The notes: a model not told the origin generated them from the letters alone. DNA of 7,816 nt from Candidatus Margulisiibacteriota bacterium (GCA_013215865.1 JABSQL010000060.1:1-7816); one strand, 5' to 3'. Positions 1-7,188 are shown, counted from the first letter of the stretch. Made by a program: numbers and translations.

Positions 1-1559
1 ACTAAGGATACTTCTGGTAAATCAAGACCTTCTCTAAGTAGATTCACGCCCACAAGCACATCAAAGACCCCTTCTCGCAATTCTCTTAATATGTCTAACC
101 GATCTAATGCAACAATATCTGAATGAAGGTACCGAACCTTAATCCCCTTTTCTTGTAGAAATTCGCTTACATCTTCTGATAGCTGTTTGGTGAGTGCGGT
201 AATGAGTATGCGGTTCCCCAGCCCTATGTGATGATGGATTTCTGTTAGCAAGTCGTCGATTTGGCCTTCAGAAGGTCTGATTTTAACTTGTGGATCTATG
301 AGGCCCGTGGGACGGATGATTTGTTCGATAATATCAGGAGAGTTCCCGCCCATGATTTGGGTATGCCCCAGCTCATATTGGCCGGGAGTCGCAGAAACAT
401 AAATGCAATCTTGGACATGGTCTTCAAATTCCAGGAAGGTAAGAGGTCGGTTGTCTAAAGTGGAGGGGAGGCGAAAGCCATGGGCCACAAGGGCTGACTT
501 TCTGGATTTATCGCCCTCATACATTCCCCGAATTTGGGGTACTGTCACATGAGACTCATCGATGATGGTGATAAAGTCATTGGAAAAAAAATCCAGTAGT
601 ACGCCAGGTGGAGACCCTTCAATTCGTTTAGACAGGTGGCGAGAATAGTTTTCAATCCCCTTGCAGTACCCCATTTCACGCATCATTTCCAGGTCATAGT
701 GGGTTCTGGTTTCCAAGCGTTGCGCTTCTACTATTTTGCCTTCTTTTTTGAGTATTTTTAATCGAACCATCAACTCCTGTTCAATGTCCTTACATGCCCG
801 CTCTAAGTGATCTTGGACCACGTAATGTGTAGCGGGATATATGTCTATTTCCCGCTTTTCTGAAACAATATGCCCCGATACCGGCTCAACTTCACATATC
901 TGTTCGATTTCATCTCCAAAAAACACAATACGAATAAGAAGGTCATCCCAAGATGGAAAGATATCAACAGTATCTCCTCTCACACGATATCGGCCCCGTT
1001 TAAGTTCGATATCGTTACGTTCATAGCGTACCCGTTCCAGTTTTTGGAGTAATGTACGCCGTGATAATGTTTCTCCCTGTTTAAGCATCAAAACGCCTTG
1101 CATATAGTCTTGAGGGGTTCCCAAGCCATAAATACATGATACAGAAGCCACAACAATAACGTCTTTTGACATGAGCAATGATCGGGTGGCACTGTGACGA
1201 AGCCGTTCGATTTCTTCGTTAACTTCGGCTTCTTTTTCGATATATATGTCTCTAGATGGGATATATGCTTCCGGCTGATAGTAATCGTAGTAGGAGACAA
1301 AATATTCCACTTGATTATTGGGAAAATATGTTCTGAATTCTGAACAAAGTTGCGCAGCCAAGGTTTTGTTATGGGCAATGACCAGTGCAGGTCTTTGCAC
1401 CTGTTGAATAACATTTGCAATGGTAAACGTTTTTCCAGAGCCGGTCACACCTAGAAGCACCTGATGACGCTTATGGGCGTTTAACCCCATCACTAACTGA
1501 TGAATGGCATCGGGTTGGTCGCCCGCTGGGCTGTAGTCTGAAACAAGTTCAAATACCAT
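1..1559 (-). CDS. uvrB: UvrABC system protein B (excinuclease subunit B), 3' end outside the window
   Basis: UvrB is the damage-verifying helicase-like subunit of nucleotide excision repair. UvrA loads it on DNA, and it then recruits UvrC for incision. I translated the frame from the ATG at 1559 to position 3: 519 codons with no stop or frameshift. The start [16 protein letters not shown] matches the family N-terminus. Walker A GVTGSGKT is at residues 37-44. The Tyr-rich beta-hairpin [10 protein letters not shown], which inserts between DNA strands, is at 90-99. The Walker B-type DESH box is at 334-337, followed by [14 protein letters not shown] and YVSATPG. The window cuts the gene inside the second helicase domain ([16 protein letters not shown]), so about 150 residues, including the UvrC-binding C-terminal region of the usual ~670, are missing. 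No other ATG or GTG lies in frame upstream before the neighbouring gene, and no Shine-Dalgarno sequence precedes the ATG. Identification is certain. Confidence 0.98.
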   Translation of the reverse strand, partial: MVFELVSDYSPAGDQPDAIHQLVMGLNAHKRHQVLLGVTGSGKTFTIANVIQQVQRPALVIAHNKTLAAQLCSEFRTYFPNNQVEYFVSYYDYYQPEAYIPSRDIYIEKEAEVNEEIERLRHSATRSLLMSKDVIVVASVSCIYGLGTPQDYMQGVLMLKQGETLSRRTLLQKLERVRYERNDIELKRGRYRVRGDTVDIFPSWDDLLIRIVFFGDEIEQICEVEPVSGHIVSEKREIDIYPATHYVVQDHLERACKDIEQELMVRLKILKKEGKIVEAQRLETRTHYDLEMMREMGYCKGIENYSRHLSKRIEGSPPGVLLDFFSNDFITIIDESHVTVPQIRGMYEGDKSRKSALVAHGFRLPSTLDNRPLTFLEFEDHVQDCIYVSATPGQYELGHTQIMGGNSPDIIEQIIRPTGLIDPQVKIRPSEGQIDDLLTEIHHHIGLGNRILITALTKQLSEDVSEFLQEKGIKVRYLHSDIVALDRLDILRELREGVFDVLVGVNLLREGLDLPEVSL

Positions 1560-1565
1560 AAGGGT

Positions 1566-1594
1566 ATTGTATCTTATCCCCGTTTGTTTATTAA
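1566..1594 (-). promoter_or_regulatory. Possible uvrB promoter giving a leaderless transcript
   Basis: On the minus strand the hexamer TACAAT (1571-1566, five of six matches to TATAAT) lies 17 bp downstream of TTAATA (1594-1589, four of six matches to TTGACA). Standard spacing would put the first transcribed base at 1559, the A of the uvrB ATG. This fits the absence of a ribosome-binding site. It is inferred from pattern only. Confidence 0.4.
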
Positions 1595-1601
1595 GGGATA
1601 A
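1574..1601. repeat. Perfect 7-bp inverted repeat TTATCCC-N14-GGGATAA, possible operator
   Basis: The arms TTATCCC (1574-1580) and GGGATAA (1595-1601) are exact reverse complements with centres 21 bp apart, two turns of the helix. They sit within the overlapping divergent promoter elements of uvrB and the gene at 1623. This is the geometry of a dimeric repressor site. It does not look like the LexA boxes I know (gammaproteobacterial CTGT-N8-ACAG or Gram-positive GAAC-N4-GTTC). Function is unproven. Confidence 0.4.
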
Positions 1602-1612
1602 AGCGATATAAT
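1584..1612 (+). promoter_or_regulatory. Possible promoter of the secreted-protein gene at 1623
   Basis: A perfect TATAAT at 1607-1612 follows TTGTTT (1584-1589; only its first three bases match TTGACA) with a 17-bp spacer. The expected start of transcription is about 1619, leaving only about 4 nt before the ATG at 1623. The AAGG at 1615-1618 could serve as a ribosome-binding site only if transcription begins further upstream. The element overlaps the opposing uvrB promoter. Confidence 0.45.
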
Positions 1613-1622
1613 TTAAGGTCAA

Positions 1623-2609
1623 ATGAGCGACAAAATCAAATCTTTGGCACTAATCGTTATCATGAGTATGATGTTTTTTGTTCAACCTCTTTTTTCTGTT
1701 GCGTTTTTAGAGAATGCTGTCGATGTGAAGGCACCATATGACAGTAGTAACCCTCTTTTTGAATGGGGCTTTAATACTTCAGATACTGTACCACTTGTAA
1801 ATTCTGTCGAATTTGCACCAAAAAACATTGGTTTACGCTTTTATCAGAATGGAATCCCTAAAAACGATACAGACATTCAACATTTGGACAAAATGATAAT
1901 TTATATTTCCTTTAGTTTTCCAGTTGGACCCAATATTACTGACAACTCTCCTGAAGAAACCGATATAATAAATATTGAGAATATTCAAGGTGATGAAGAC
2001 AAGCGAGGTGGGATAGGGAACCATCGCACCTCTTGGAATAACCAATCCGATGGAATACAGTGGGTGCGAATATCAGAGGTAAGCTACTCTATTGGTAACG
2101 AAACTCTCGAAAGGTTCACGTATGACCAGGCCTCCTCTTTTCATAAAATTATGTCTGATAATATACCCCCTGGATCATATGTCATTCCCTCGGAGGATGA
2201 AGGCAGAAGCGGCATTGTTGTGGGTTTAAACTTTCCCAATATCCTGAATGTAAAGTTACACCCCAAACACTTGGGTGTACGTATATTTGGGCTTGACGCC
2301 CCAATTGATTTATATATCTATGTATTTAAAAATGATGATCAACTTTTGAGATGGGGTCGTTTTAAGCGGAAAGAGAAAATATTAAACATTATTTATGATT
2401 ATACGGTGGCACACATCCCTGACATCTATGTATCCAATAGAGATGGATATAATCCTACACTAGAAATAGTTGCGACATATGAGGGAGATACAGCCGAATA
2501 TACGCATACTGTTCAATTGAATGATATAGATGACGGCGATGATCGGACCCCTATCGACGCTTTAAAAACCCAGTTTTTCTATCATAAACAACAGTCTTTT
2601 TGGGATTAA
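1623..2609 (+). CDS. Predicted secreted protein of unknown function (328 aa)
   Basis: I do not recognise the family. The N-terminus looks like a Sec signal peptide: charged MSDKIK, a hydrophobic core at about residues 7-24, and a plausible signal peptidase I site after S25-V26-A27. The remaining ~300 residues contain no cysteine and no further membrane segment, so the product is probably periplasmic, surface-exposed or released. Residues 61-100 and 195-300 alternate hydrophobic and polar residues, suggesting a beta-rich fold. Residues 103-145 are rich in D, E, N and G and look like a flexible loop. There is an acidic stretch at 301-307 (DIDDGDD) and an aromatic C-terminus ending FWD. Start: the ATG follows AAGG by 4 nt and has a TATAAT box just upstream. 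The gene diverges from uvrB and runs into the 3' end of dnaJ with 2 bp between. It is alone on its strand, so the context gives no function. Confidence 0.85.
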   Translation: MSDKIKSLALIVIMSMMFFVQPLFSVAFLENAVDVKAPYDSSNPLFEWGFNTSDTVPLVNSVEFAPKNIGLRFYQNGIPKNDTDIQHLDKMIIYISFSFPVGPNITDNSPEETDIINIENIQGDEDKRGGIGNHRTSWNNQSDGIQWVRISEVSYSIGNETLERFTYDQASSFHKIMSDNIPPGSYVIPSEDEGRSGIVVGLNFPNILNVKLHPKHLGVRIFGLDAPIDLYIYVFKNDDQLLRWGRFKRKEKILNIIYDYTVAHIPDIYVSNRDGYNPTLEIVATYEGDTAEYTHTVQLNDIDDGDDRTPIDALKTQFFYHKQQSFWD

Positions 2610-2611
2610 CC

Positions 2612-3733
2612 CTAATGAACATGACGAATGGTAAAAGGTTCTGATTTCTTTTGGTCTTTTCTAATTTTCTCTAGATCCGTGATAAGCTTTTTTTCATCAC
2701 CAGAAAGAGATTTGGGAATCGTGACATAAATTGTCACATATTGATCGCCTTTTCCAAAGCCTTTCAGTCTTCGAATACCCTGCCCTTTAAGGCGAAATAT
2801 CGTCCCAGACTGTGTCCCTGGCGGAATCGATAGTTTAAGTGTTTTTTCTAAGCCGGGTGCATGAATATCCGAACCCAAAATGGCACTGGTCAACGGAATA
2901 TCGACCTCTAAATAAATATCGTCACCTTCTCTCACTAAGAATTCATGGGGTTTAATAGCAATAAAGACATACAAATCTCCGGCTGGACCGCCCTGTTCAC
3001 CCTTGTTCCCTTCTCCTGAGACCCGTAATCGGGTTCCCTGGTCGACACCCGCAGGCACATCTATCTTGATGGTTTTTTTCGCTTTCTTTAAGCCACGTCC
3101 ATGACAGGTATGGCAAGGCACATCTATGATACTTCCCGCGCCTTGGCACTTGGGGCAGGTCGTCACTTGAGAAAAGCTGCCCAGAATGGTTTGTGATACA
3201 CGCTTTACCTGACCGGCACCTCCACAATCTGAGCAGGTAGATTTGGCAGAGCCTTTTGCACTACCACTACCATTGCAGTCTGAACAAGATTCAAAATGAT
3301 ATACTTCTATATTCCGCGAAATTCCTTTGGCGGATTCTTGAAATGTGAGTTCCAAATCAAATCGCAAATCCTCACCCCGTCTCACGCCAGACTGTCTACG
3401 ACCCCCTCTTTCACCGCCAAAAAATGACTCAAAAATATCTTCAACAGTGCCCGAAAAACCATCAAATCCAGCAGACGAAAAGCCGGACCCAAAACCACTG
3501 GATCCGCCGCCTGGCATATCGTCTGTCACACCAAATTGATCGTATCGTGATCGTTTTGTAGCGTCCGACAAAATATCATAAGCTTGCTGAATTTCCTTAA
3601 ATTTCGCATCGGACCCAGGTTCTTTGTTGACATCTGGATGATACTTTCGTGCAAGCTGCCGATATGCCTTCTTGATCTCGCCTTCTGATGCACCACGCTC
3701 TACATTTAGAGCGCCGTATAAATCTTTAGTCAT
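2612..3733 (-). CDS. dnaJ: Chaperone protein DnaJ (type I/A Hsp40)
   Basis: DnaJ is the co-chaperone that binds unfolded clients, hands them to DnaK and stimulates DnaK ATP hydrolysis in the cytoplasm. It has 373 residues, the normal length, and all the type I domains in order. The J domain spans about 1-68 with the catalytic HPD triad at 32-34. A Gly/Phe-rich linker spans about 72-110. The zinc-finger region has four CxxCxGxG motifs at 150-157, 167-174, 193-200 and 207-214, binding two zinc ions. The C-terminal substrate-binding and dimerisation domains follow. It is the last gene of the grpE-dnaK-dnaJ operon. Its ATG directly follows the dnaK TAG, and no good Shine-Dalgarno is seen at the usual distance (the nearest purine run, AGAGG at 3751-3755, is 17 nt away), so it is probably translated by coupling to dnaK. 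The J domain opens MTKDLYGALNV rather than the commoner KDYYEVLGV. Confidence 0.98.
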   Translation of the reverse strand: MTKDLYGALNVERGASEGEIKKAYRQLARKYHPDVNKEPGSDAKFKEIQQAYDILSDATKRSRYDQFGVTDDMPGGGSSGFGSGFSSAGFDGFSGTVEDIFESFFGGERGGRRQSGVRRGEDLRFDLELTFQESAKGISRNIEVYHFESCSDCNGSGSAKGSAKSTCSDCGGAGQVKRVSQTILGSFSQVTTCPKCQGAGSIIDVPCHTCHGRGLKKAKKTIKIDVPAGVDQGTRLRVSGEGNKGEQGGPAGDLYVFIAIKPHEFLVREGDDIYLEVDIPLTSAILGSDIHAPGLEKTLKLSIPPGTQSGTIFRLKGQGIRRLKGFGKGDQYVTIYVTIPKSLSGDEKKLITDLEKIRKDQKKSEPFTIRHVH

Positions 3734-5728
3734 CTACTTTTTTGAGGCTTCCTCTGCCTTTTTATCTGCTTTTTCGTCAGATTTTGCATCTTCTGTCTCA
3801 CTACCGGCGTCTTTATCTGTTTCCTTTTTATCATTGTCAACTTCAGAGTATTCCGCATCGACAACGGTATCGTCTGCTTTTTTATCCGAATCTTGACCTG
3901 ATGATTGGTCACCATTTGTTTCCTGGCCCGCTTGATATAACTCTTGAGATACTGCGTATACGTCTTGCTGACACTTTTCAGTCTCGGCTTTGATGGCGTC
4001 TATGTCATCTGAATCTTTTATTTTTTTAAGGTCTTCTAATGCTTTCTCAACCTTTTCTTTGGTCTCTTTTTTGACCTTATCTCCACTGTCTTTCAGCATT
4101 TTTTCCGTTGAGTATACCAAAGAATCAGCCGCATTTTTCACATCAACAGACTCTCTTTTCTTCTTATCCTCTTCAGAGTGTTCGTCGGCTTCGTTTTTCA
4201 TTTTTTCAATGTCAACATCTGATAACCCTGATGATGCTGTAATCGTGATTTTTTGTTCCTTACCCGTCCCCTTATCTGCAGCCTTCACGTTCAAAATACC
4301 GTTTGCATCAATGTCAAACGTTACTTCAATTTGTGGCACACCACGCTGTGCTGCAGGAATTCCTTCCAGGATAAACCGTCCTAAAGACCGGTTATCTGCA
4401 GCCATTTCCCGTTCACCTTGAAGTACATGAACCTCCACACTGGATTGTCCATCCGCTGCAGTTGAAAACGTCTGGCTCTTTGATGCCGGGATAGTGGTAT
4501 TTCGCTCGATAAGCTTAGTACTAACAGAACCCAACGTTTCAATACCCAAGCTAAGAGGTGTCACATCTAATAGGACAACATCTTTCACATCACCAGATAA
4601 TACGGCACCTTGAATAGCCGCACCATGGGCCACTACTTCATCTGGATTCACACCTTTATGGGGTTTCTTCCCAAAAAAGTCTTCAACCGCTTTTTGCAAT
4701 ATTGGAATTCGGGTGGTCCCGCCAACTAAAATGACTTCGTCAATATCCTTCACAGAGAATCCGGCATCTTTTAAGGCCTTTTTACATGGCTCTATAGACC
4801 GTTTCACAAAAGGCTCGATCATGCTCTCAAATTTGGCGCGACTCAGGGTGATATTAAGATGCTTTGGACCTGAATTATCTGCTGTAATAAATGGTAAGTT
4901 AATATCCGTAGAAGATGCCGCGGATAATTCTATTTTGGCTTTTTCGGCAGCCTCCTTTAACCGTTGAAGCGCCATATGGTCTTTGCTGAGATCTACTGCT
5001 TGATCTTTTTTGAATTCATTAATCAGCCAATTAATAATCTCTTGGTCGATATTATCTCCCCCTAAATGGGTATCTCCATTGGTTGATTTAACTTCAAATA
5101 CACCATCGCCAATTTCAAGGATGGAAATATCAAATGTCCCGCCCCCAAAGTCATAGACGGCTATTTTTTCATCGCTTTTTTTGTCCATGCCATAGGCCAG
5201 CGCTGCGGCCGTTGGTTCGTTAATAATACGAAGCACTTCAAGGCCTGCAATTTCACCCGCGTCTTTGGTGGCTTTTCTTTGGGCATCGTTGAAATAGGCC
5301 GGCACGGTAATCACCGCTTTTGTCACCTCTTCACCAATATATGCTTCTGCATCTTTTTTGATTTTTTGAAGGATCATGGCCGAAATCTCAGGAGGTGCAT
5401 ACTCTTTTCCATGAGCCTGAACCACAATACCGCCACCTTTTCGATCTCCTATTTTAAAAGGTACCATTTTTTCTTCTTCTTTAATTTCAGTATGCTTGCG
5501 CCCCATAAACCGTTTAATGGAATACACCGTATTGTCTGGATTCGTCACAGCCTGTCTCTTTGCAACCTGCCCGACGAGTCGTTCATGTTCTTTTGTAAAC
5601 GCAACAACCGAAGGCGTTGTTCGTGCACCTTCCGAATTGGGAATAATATGTGCATCCTTTCCTTCCATAACAGCCACACATGAATTTGTGGTCCCTAAAT
5701 CAATTCCTAATATTTTTGAACTTGCCAT
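3734..5728 (-). CDS. dnaK: Molecular chaperone DnaK (Hsp70) with an extended acidic tail
   Basis: DnaK is the ATP-driven chaperone that binds exposed hydrophobic segments, with DnaJ and GrpE as partners. The ATPase domain shows the three Hsp70 signatures: IDLGTTNSC at 9-17, [12 protein letters not shown] at 191-202 and [12 protein letters not shown] at 341-352. The interdomain linker [11 protein letters not shown] is at about 383-393, and the beta-sandwich substrate domain and helical lid follow. The segment around residues 77-100 is the insertion typical of Gram-negative DnaK. At 664 residues it is longer than usual (638 in E. coli). The canonical end, [15 protein letters not shown], stops at residue 635, and a further 29 low-complexity residues rich in D, E, K and A follow. 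The gene lies 18 nt after grpE with its own good ribosome-binding site, and its stop touches the dnaJ start. Confidence 0.99.
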   Translation of the reverse strand: MASSKILGIDLGTTNSCVAVMEGKDAHIIPNSEGARTTPSVVAFTKEHERLVGQVAKRQAVTNPDNTVYSIKRFMGRKHTEIKEEEKMVPFKIGDRKGGGIVVQAHGKEYAPPEISAMILQKIKKDAEAYIGEEVTKAVITVPAYFNDAQRKATKDAGEIAGLEVLRIINEPTAAALAYGMDKKSDEKIAVYDFGGGTFDISILEIGDGVFEVKSTNGDTHLGGDNIDQEIINWLINEFKKDQAVDLSKDHMALQRLKEAAEKAKIELSAASSTDINLPFITADNSGPKHLNITLSRAKFESMIEPFVKRSIEPCKKALKDAGFSVKDIDEVILVGGTTRIPILQKAVEDFFGKKPHKGVNPDEVVAHGAAIQGAVLSGDVKDVVLLDVTPLSLGIETLGSVSTKLIERNTTIPASKSQTFSTAADGQSSVEVHVLQGEREMAADNRSLGRFILEGIPAAQRGVPQIEVTFDIDANGILNVKAADKGTGKEQKITITASSGLSDVDIEKMKNEADEHSEEDKKKRESVDVKNAADSLVYSTEKMLKDSGDKVKKETKEKVEKALEDLKKIKDSDDIDAIKAETEKCQQDVYAVSQELYQAGQETNGDQSSGQDSDKKADDTVVDAEYSEVDNDKKETDKDAGSETEDAKSDEKADKKAEEASKK

Positions 5729-5735
5729 TTGATAA

Positions 5736-5741
5736 CTCCTT
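5736..5741 (-). promoter_or_regulatory. Ribosome-binding site of dnaK
   Basis: On the minus strand AAGGAG lies 7 nt before the dnaK ATG, within the 18-nt gap after the grpE stop. It is a near-ideal Shine-Dalgarno sequence and fixes the dnaK start at 5728. Confidence 0.85.
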
Positions 5742-5746
5742 ATGTT

Positions 5747-6349
5747 TTATTTCGATACAAAAACCATTGCCGGTCGTATCACCCGGCCCGCCAGAGTATA
5801 TCCTGGCTGCATTTCACGAATCACTTGATTTTCCGGCACGTCTTTACTTTCTTCCTGACCGATTGCTTGATGACAATTTGGATCAAACGGTTGGTCAACC
5901 GATATTATCCGTTGAACCCCAAATTTTTCAAGCGTGGATAACAACTGTTTCTGTATTAGTGTAAAGCCATTGCGTATTTCTTCGCTTCCTTTATGGGTTT
6001 CTGCATGGTTCAACGCGTGGTCAAAACTGTCTAATACCGTCAGACATTCCACCATTAACTTTTCATTTGCATATTTTAAATAGTCCTCTTTTTCCGCCTC
6101 TTTTCGTTTCTTAAAATTTTCCAGTTCCGCCAAGGCCTTGAGCGTCTCATTGCGCTCATTTTGAAGATTCTTTTCAGCAGCCTCCAATTGCTCTTTCAAA
6201 ACAGTTACTTGTTTCGAAAGCACGTCACTTGGACCATTCTTACCCTTCTTCTTTGTTTTGATCGCATCTTCTGTGCTCCGCTGATGAACATCCACTTTTT
6301 CTGCTGTTTTCTTATCCGTTTTTGCTTTTTTATCGGCTTTGGTTGCCAT
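5747..6349 (-). CDS. grpE: Nucleotide exchange factor GrpE
   Basis: GrpE is the homodimeric co-chaperone that opens the DnaK nucleotide cleft so ADP leaves and ATP rebinds. The start is placed at 6349 because AAGGAGG lies 5 nt before it. The frame stays open for 19 more codons to an ATG at 6406, but that longer form would have no such site and would begin upstream of most of the predicted leader. The 200-residue product matches the family (197 in E. coli). A flexible N-terminus (1-42) is followed by a long dimerising coiled coil (about 43-100), a helical part, and the C-terminal beta-domain with FDPNCHQAIG (155-164) and the family ending GRVIRPAMVFVSK. The N-terminal 40 residues are strongly basic (13 K/R against 6 D/E), unlike the often acidic tails of other GrpEs. 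It is first in the operon, ahead of dnaK and dnaJ. Confidence 0.97.
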   Translation of the reverse strand: MATKADKKAKTDKKTAEKVDVHQRSTEDAIKTKKKGKNGPSDVLSKQVTVLKEQLEAAEKNLQNERNETLKALAELENFKKRKEAEKEDYLKYANEKLMVECLTVLDSFDHALNHAETHKGSEEIRNGFTLIQKQLLSTLEKFGVQRIISVDQPFDPNCHQAIGQEESKDVPENQVIREMQPGYTLAGRVIRPAMVFVSK

Positions 6350-6354
6350 TATAA

Positions 6355-6361
6355 CCTCCTT
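6355..6361 (-). promoter_or_regulatory. Ribosome-binding site deciding the grpE start
   Basis: AAGGAGG on the minus strand, 5 nt before the ATG at 6349. It is the strongest Shine-Dalgarno match in the window and rules in favour of this start over the in-frame ATG at 6406. Confidence 0.88.
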
Positions 6362-6390
6362 CTTTACCTTGACCTGGAAAACGACAGGCC

Positions 6391-6419
6391 AGGATACAGT
6401 GTCCATTTTTTGGTGTCAA
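6391..6419 (-). promoter_or_regulatory. Sigma-70-type promoter of grpE-dnaK-dnaJ
   Basis: On the minus strand there is a perfect TTGACA (6419-6414), a 17-bp spacer and TATCCT (6396-6391, four of six matches to TATAAT). Transcription would begin near 6384 and give a leader of about 35 nt containing the grpE ribosome-binding site. No CIRCE repeat (TTAGCACTC-N9-GAGTGCTAA), HspR repeat, or sigma-32 box in this orientation is visible in the 160 bp before grpE. Confidence 0.65.
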
Positions 6420-6425
6420 CTAAAC

Positions 6426-6501
6426 AAAGTGACCCGTTTTTATACATTGTCAAAGATCATCCCCCATATTAAATGACGATTGGGAGCCCCTCTGTCACTT
6501 T
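6426..6501. repeat. Widely spaced 8-bp inverted repeat AAAGTGAC / GTCACTTT
   Basis: AAAGTGAC (6426-6433) and its exact reverse complement GTCACTTT (6494-6501) lie 60 bp apart in the region between the divergent grpE and MgtC-family genes. The left copy lies just upstream of the grpE -35 hexamer and the right copy lies before the MgtC-side start region. They could be two half-sites for one regulator. A chance match is not excluded for a repeat this short. Confidence 0.25.
6447..6474 (+). promoter_or_regulatory. Alternative promoter for the MgtC-family gene
   Basis: TTGTCA (6447-6452, five of six matches to TTGACA), a 16-bp spacer and TTAAAT (6469-6474, four of six matches). It would start transcription near 6481 and would permit a longer protein starting at 6511. 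It competes with the extended -10 element at 6525-6533. Confidence 0.3.
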
Positions 6502-6524
6502 AACTGCAAAATGCGTGCCAACCC

Positions 6525-6533
6525 TGATATAAT
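6525..6533 (+). promoter_or_regulatory. Extended -10 promoter element of the MgtC-family gene
   Basis: TGATATAAT is a perfect extended -10 element (TGN followed by TATAAT). Only a weak -35 (TGCAAA, 6505-6510) is present, which is normal for this promoter type. The expected first base is about 6540, immediately before the ATG at 6541, so the mRNA would be leaderless or nearly so. Confidence 0.5.
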
Positions 6534-6540
6534 GAAAACC

Positions 6541-7188
6541 ATGTACGCCTCTCCTATTTTGTTAAACATTGATTTTTTCCTGAGATGCGGCCTTTCAATT
6601 ATTCTGGGTGGTTGTATTGGGTTTGAGCGCGAGGCGAGAAAAAAACCTGCCGGGTTTAAAACCCATGTTCTTATTTGTACAGGGGCAACTATTTTCACAT
6701 TTATATCCCTAAACCTCACGCAATTTGGAGATCCCGGTCGTATTGCCGCACAAATTGTATCAGGAATTGGGTTTATTGGCGCAGGAACCATCTTTACTGC
6801 CCGCCATGCTATACAAGGACTCACCACTGCCGCAACCATTTGGGTGGTGGCTGCCATTGGCATGTTAATCGGAAGTGGACATATCATTCCCGCGTTATCT
6901 GCCACTTTTTTGATCACAAGCTTTATGATTTTTTCAAAGTCTACTTCTCGAACAGGCGGGAAAAAGAGGGAAGCCTATACACTCAGTATCAAATTAAACC
7001 ATGTTAAAGCCCTTGAAAGAATTGAAACCCTTATTCACCGGTTTAATATTGTCATTCAACACAAAGCTTTGGTTAAAAATGATGGTATTTACCTTCAACT
7101 CACATATTTATCTACCCCTGCCACACAGTACCTCTTTCTAAAGAGAGTACTCACTGTTGAGGGTGTATCTGACATGATGAAAATTTAA
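6541..7188 (+). CDS. MgtC/SapB family inner-membrane protein
   Basis: The hydrophobic N-terminal half carries the family signatures: GGCIGFERE at 23-31, KPAGFKTHVLICTGA at 35-49, DPGRIAAQIVSGIGFIGAG at 64-82 and QGLTTAATIWVVAAIG at 92-107. About five membrane helices are predicted (near 11-27, 41-60, 70-88, 94-111, 114-131). The soluble C-terminal half (about 145-215) is in the place of the ACT-like domain of longer MgtC proteins. MgtC proteins are linked to growth in low magnesium and, in Salmonella, to inhibition of the F-type ATP synthase, but most family members have no proven role, so no gene symbol is given. In-frame ATGs at 6511 and 6532 would add 10 or 3 residues. I prefer 6541 because the family usually has only about 20 residues before the first signature and because an extended -10 element covers 6525-6533. 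None of the three starts has a Shine-Dalgarno. The stop overlaps the pdxA start by one base. Confidence 0.9.
   Translation: MYASPILLNIDFFLRCGLSIILGGCIGFEREARKKPAGFKTHVLICTGATIFTFISLNLTQFGDPGRIAAQIVSGIGFIGAGTIFTARHAIQGLTTAATIWVVAAIGMLIGSGHIIPALSATFLITSFMIFSKSTSRTGGKKREAYTLSIKLNHVKALERIETLIHRFNIVIQHKALVKNDGIYLQLTYLSTPATQYLFLKRVLTVEGVSDMMKI

Noticed and set aside
301..307. Apparent absence of any long open frame in the first 1.5 kb, suggesting a non-coding or broken region.
   Set aside because: Codon-by-codon reading of the minus strand shows one uninterrupted uvrB frame. It has no stop in the window because the gene runs off the left edge.
1088..1420. A 110-codon open frame on the minus strand inside the uvrB region.
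   Set aside because: It is out of frame with uvrB, which is intact and conserved across the same bases. It is a shadow frame.
2564..2578. AAAAAC-CCA-GTTTTT hairpin followed by Ts near the end of the secreted-protein gene, as a bidirectional terminator.
   Set aside because: The stem is only 6 bp with one G-C pair, and it lies inside the coding region. It is too weak to call a terminator.
3990..4421. A 143-codon open frame on the plus strand opposite dnaK, rich in Ser and Phe.
   Set aside because: Its composition is what the antisense of a Lys/Glu-rich coding region gives. It has no ribosome-binding site and no recognisable domain.
5279..5683. A 134-codon open frame on the plus strand opposite the start of dnaK.
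   Set aside because: It is antisense to the conserved ATPase domain of dnaK, and no independent evidence supports it.
6350..6406. An in-frame upstream ATG would extend GrpE by 19 residues to 6406.
   Set aside because: The extra segment contains the grpE ribosome-binding site and most of the predicted leader, has no ribosome-binding site of its own, and does not resemble a GrpE N-terminus.
6448..6453. A second TTGACA on the minus strand upstream of grpE.
   Set aside because: No acceptable -10 hexamer lies 16-18 bp downstream (the sequence there reads ACTTTG). The TTGACA at 6414-6419 is the better -35.
6462..6469. CCCCATAT on the plus strand matches the sigma-32 -10 consensus CCCCATNT.
   Set aside because: It faces the MgtC-family gene, not the chaperone operon, and no CTTGAA-like -35 lies 13-15 bp upstream. 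A chance match is more likely.
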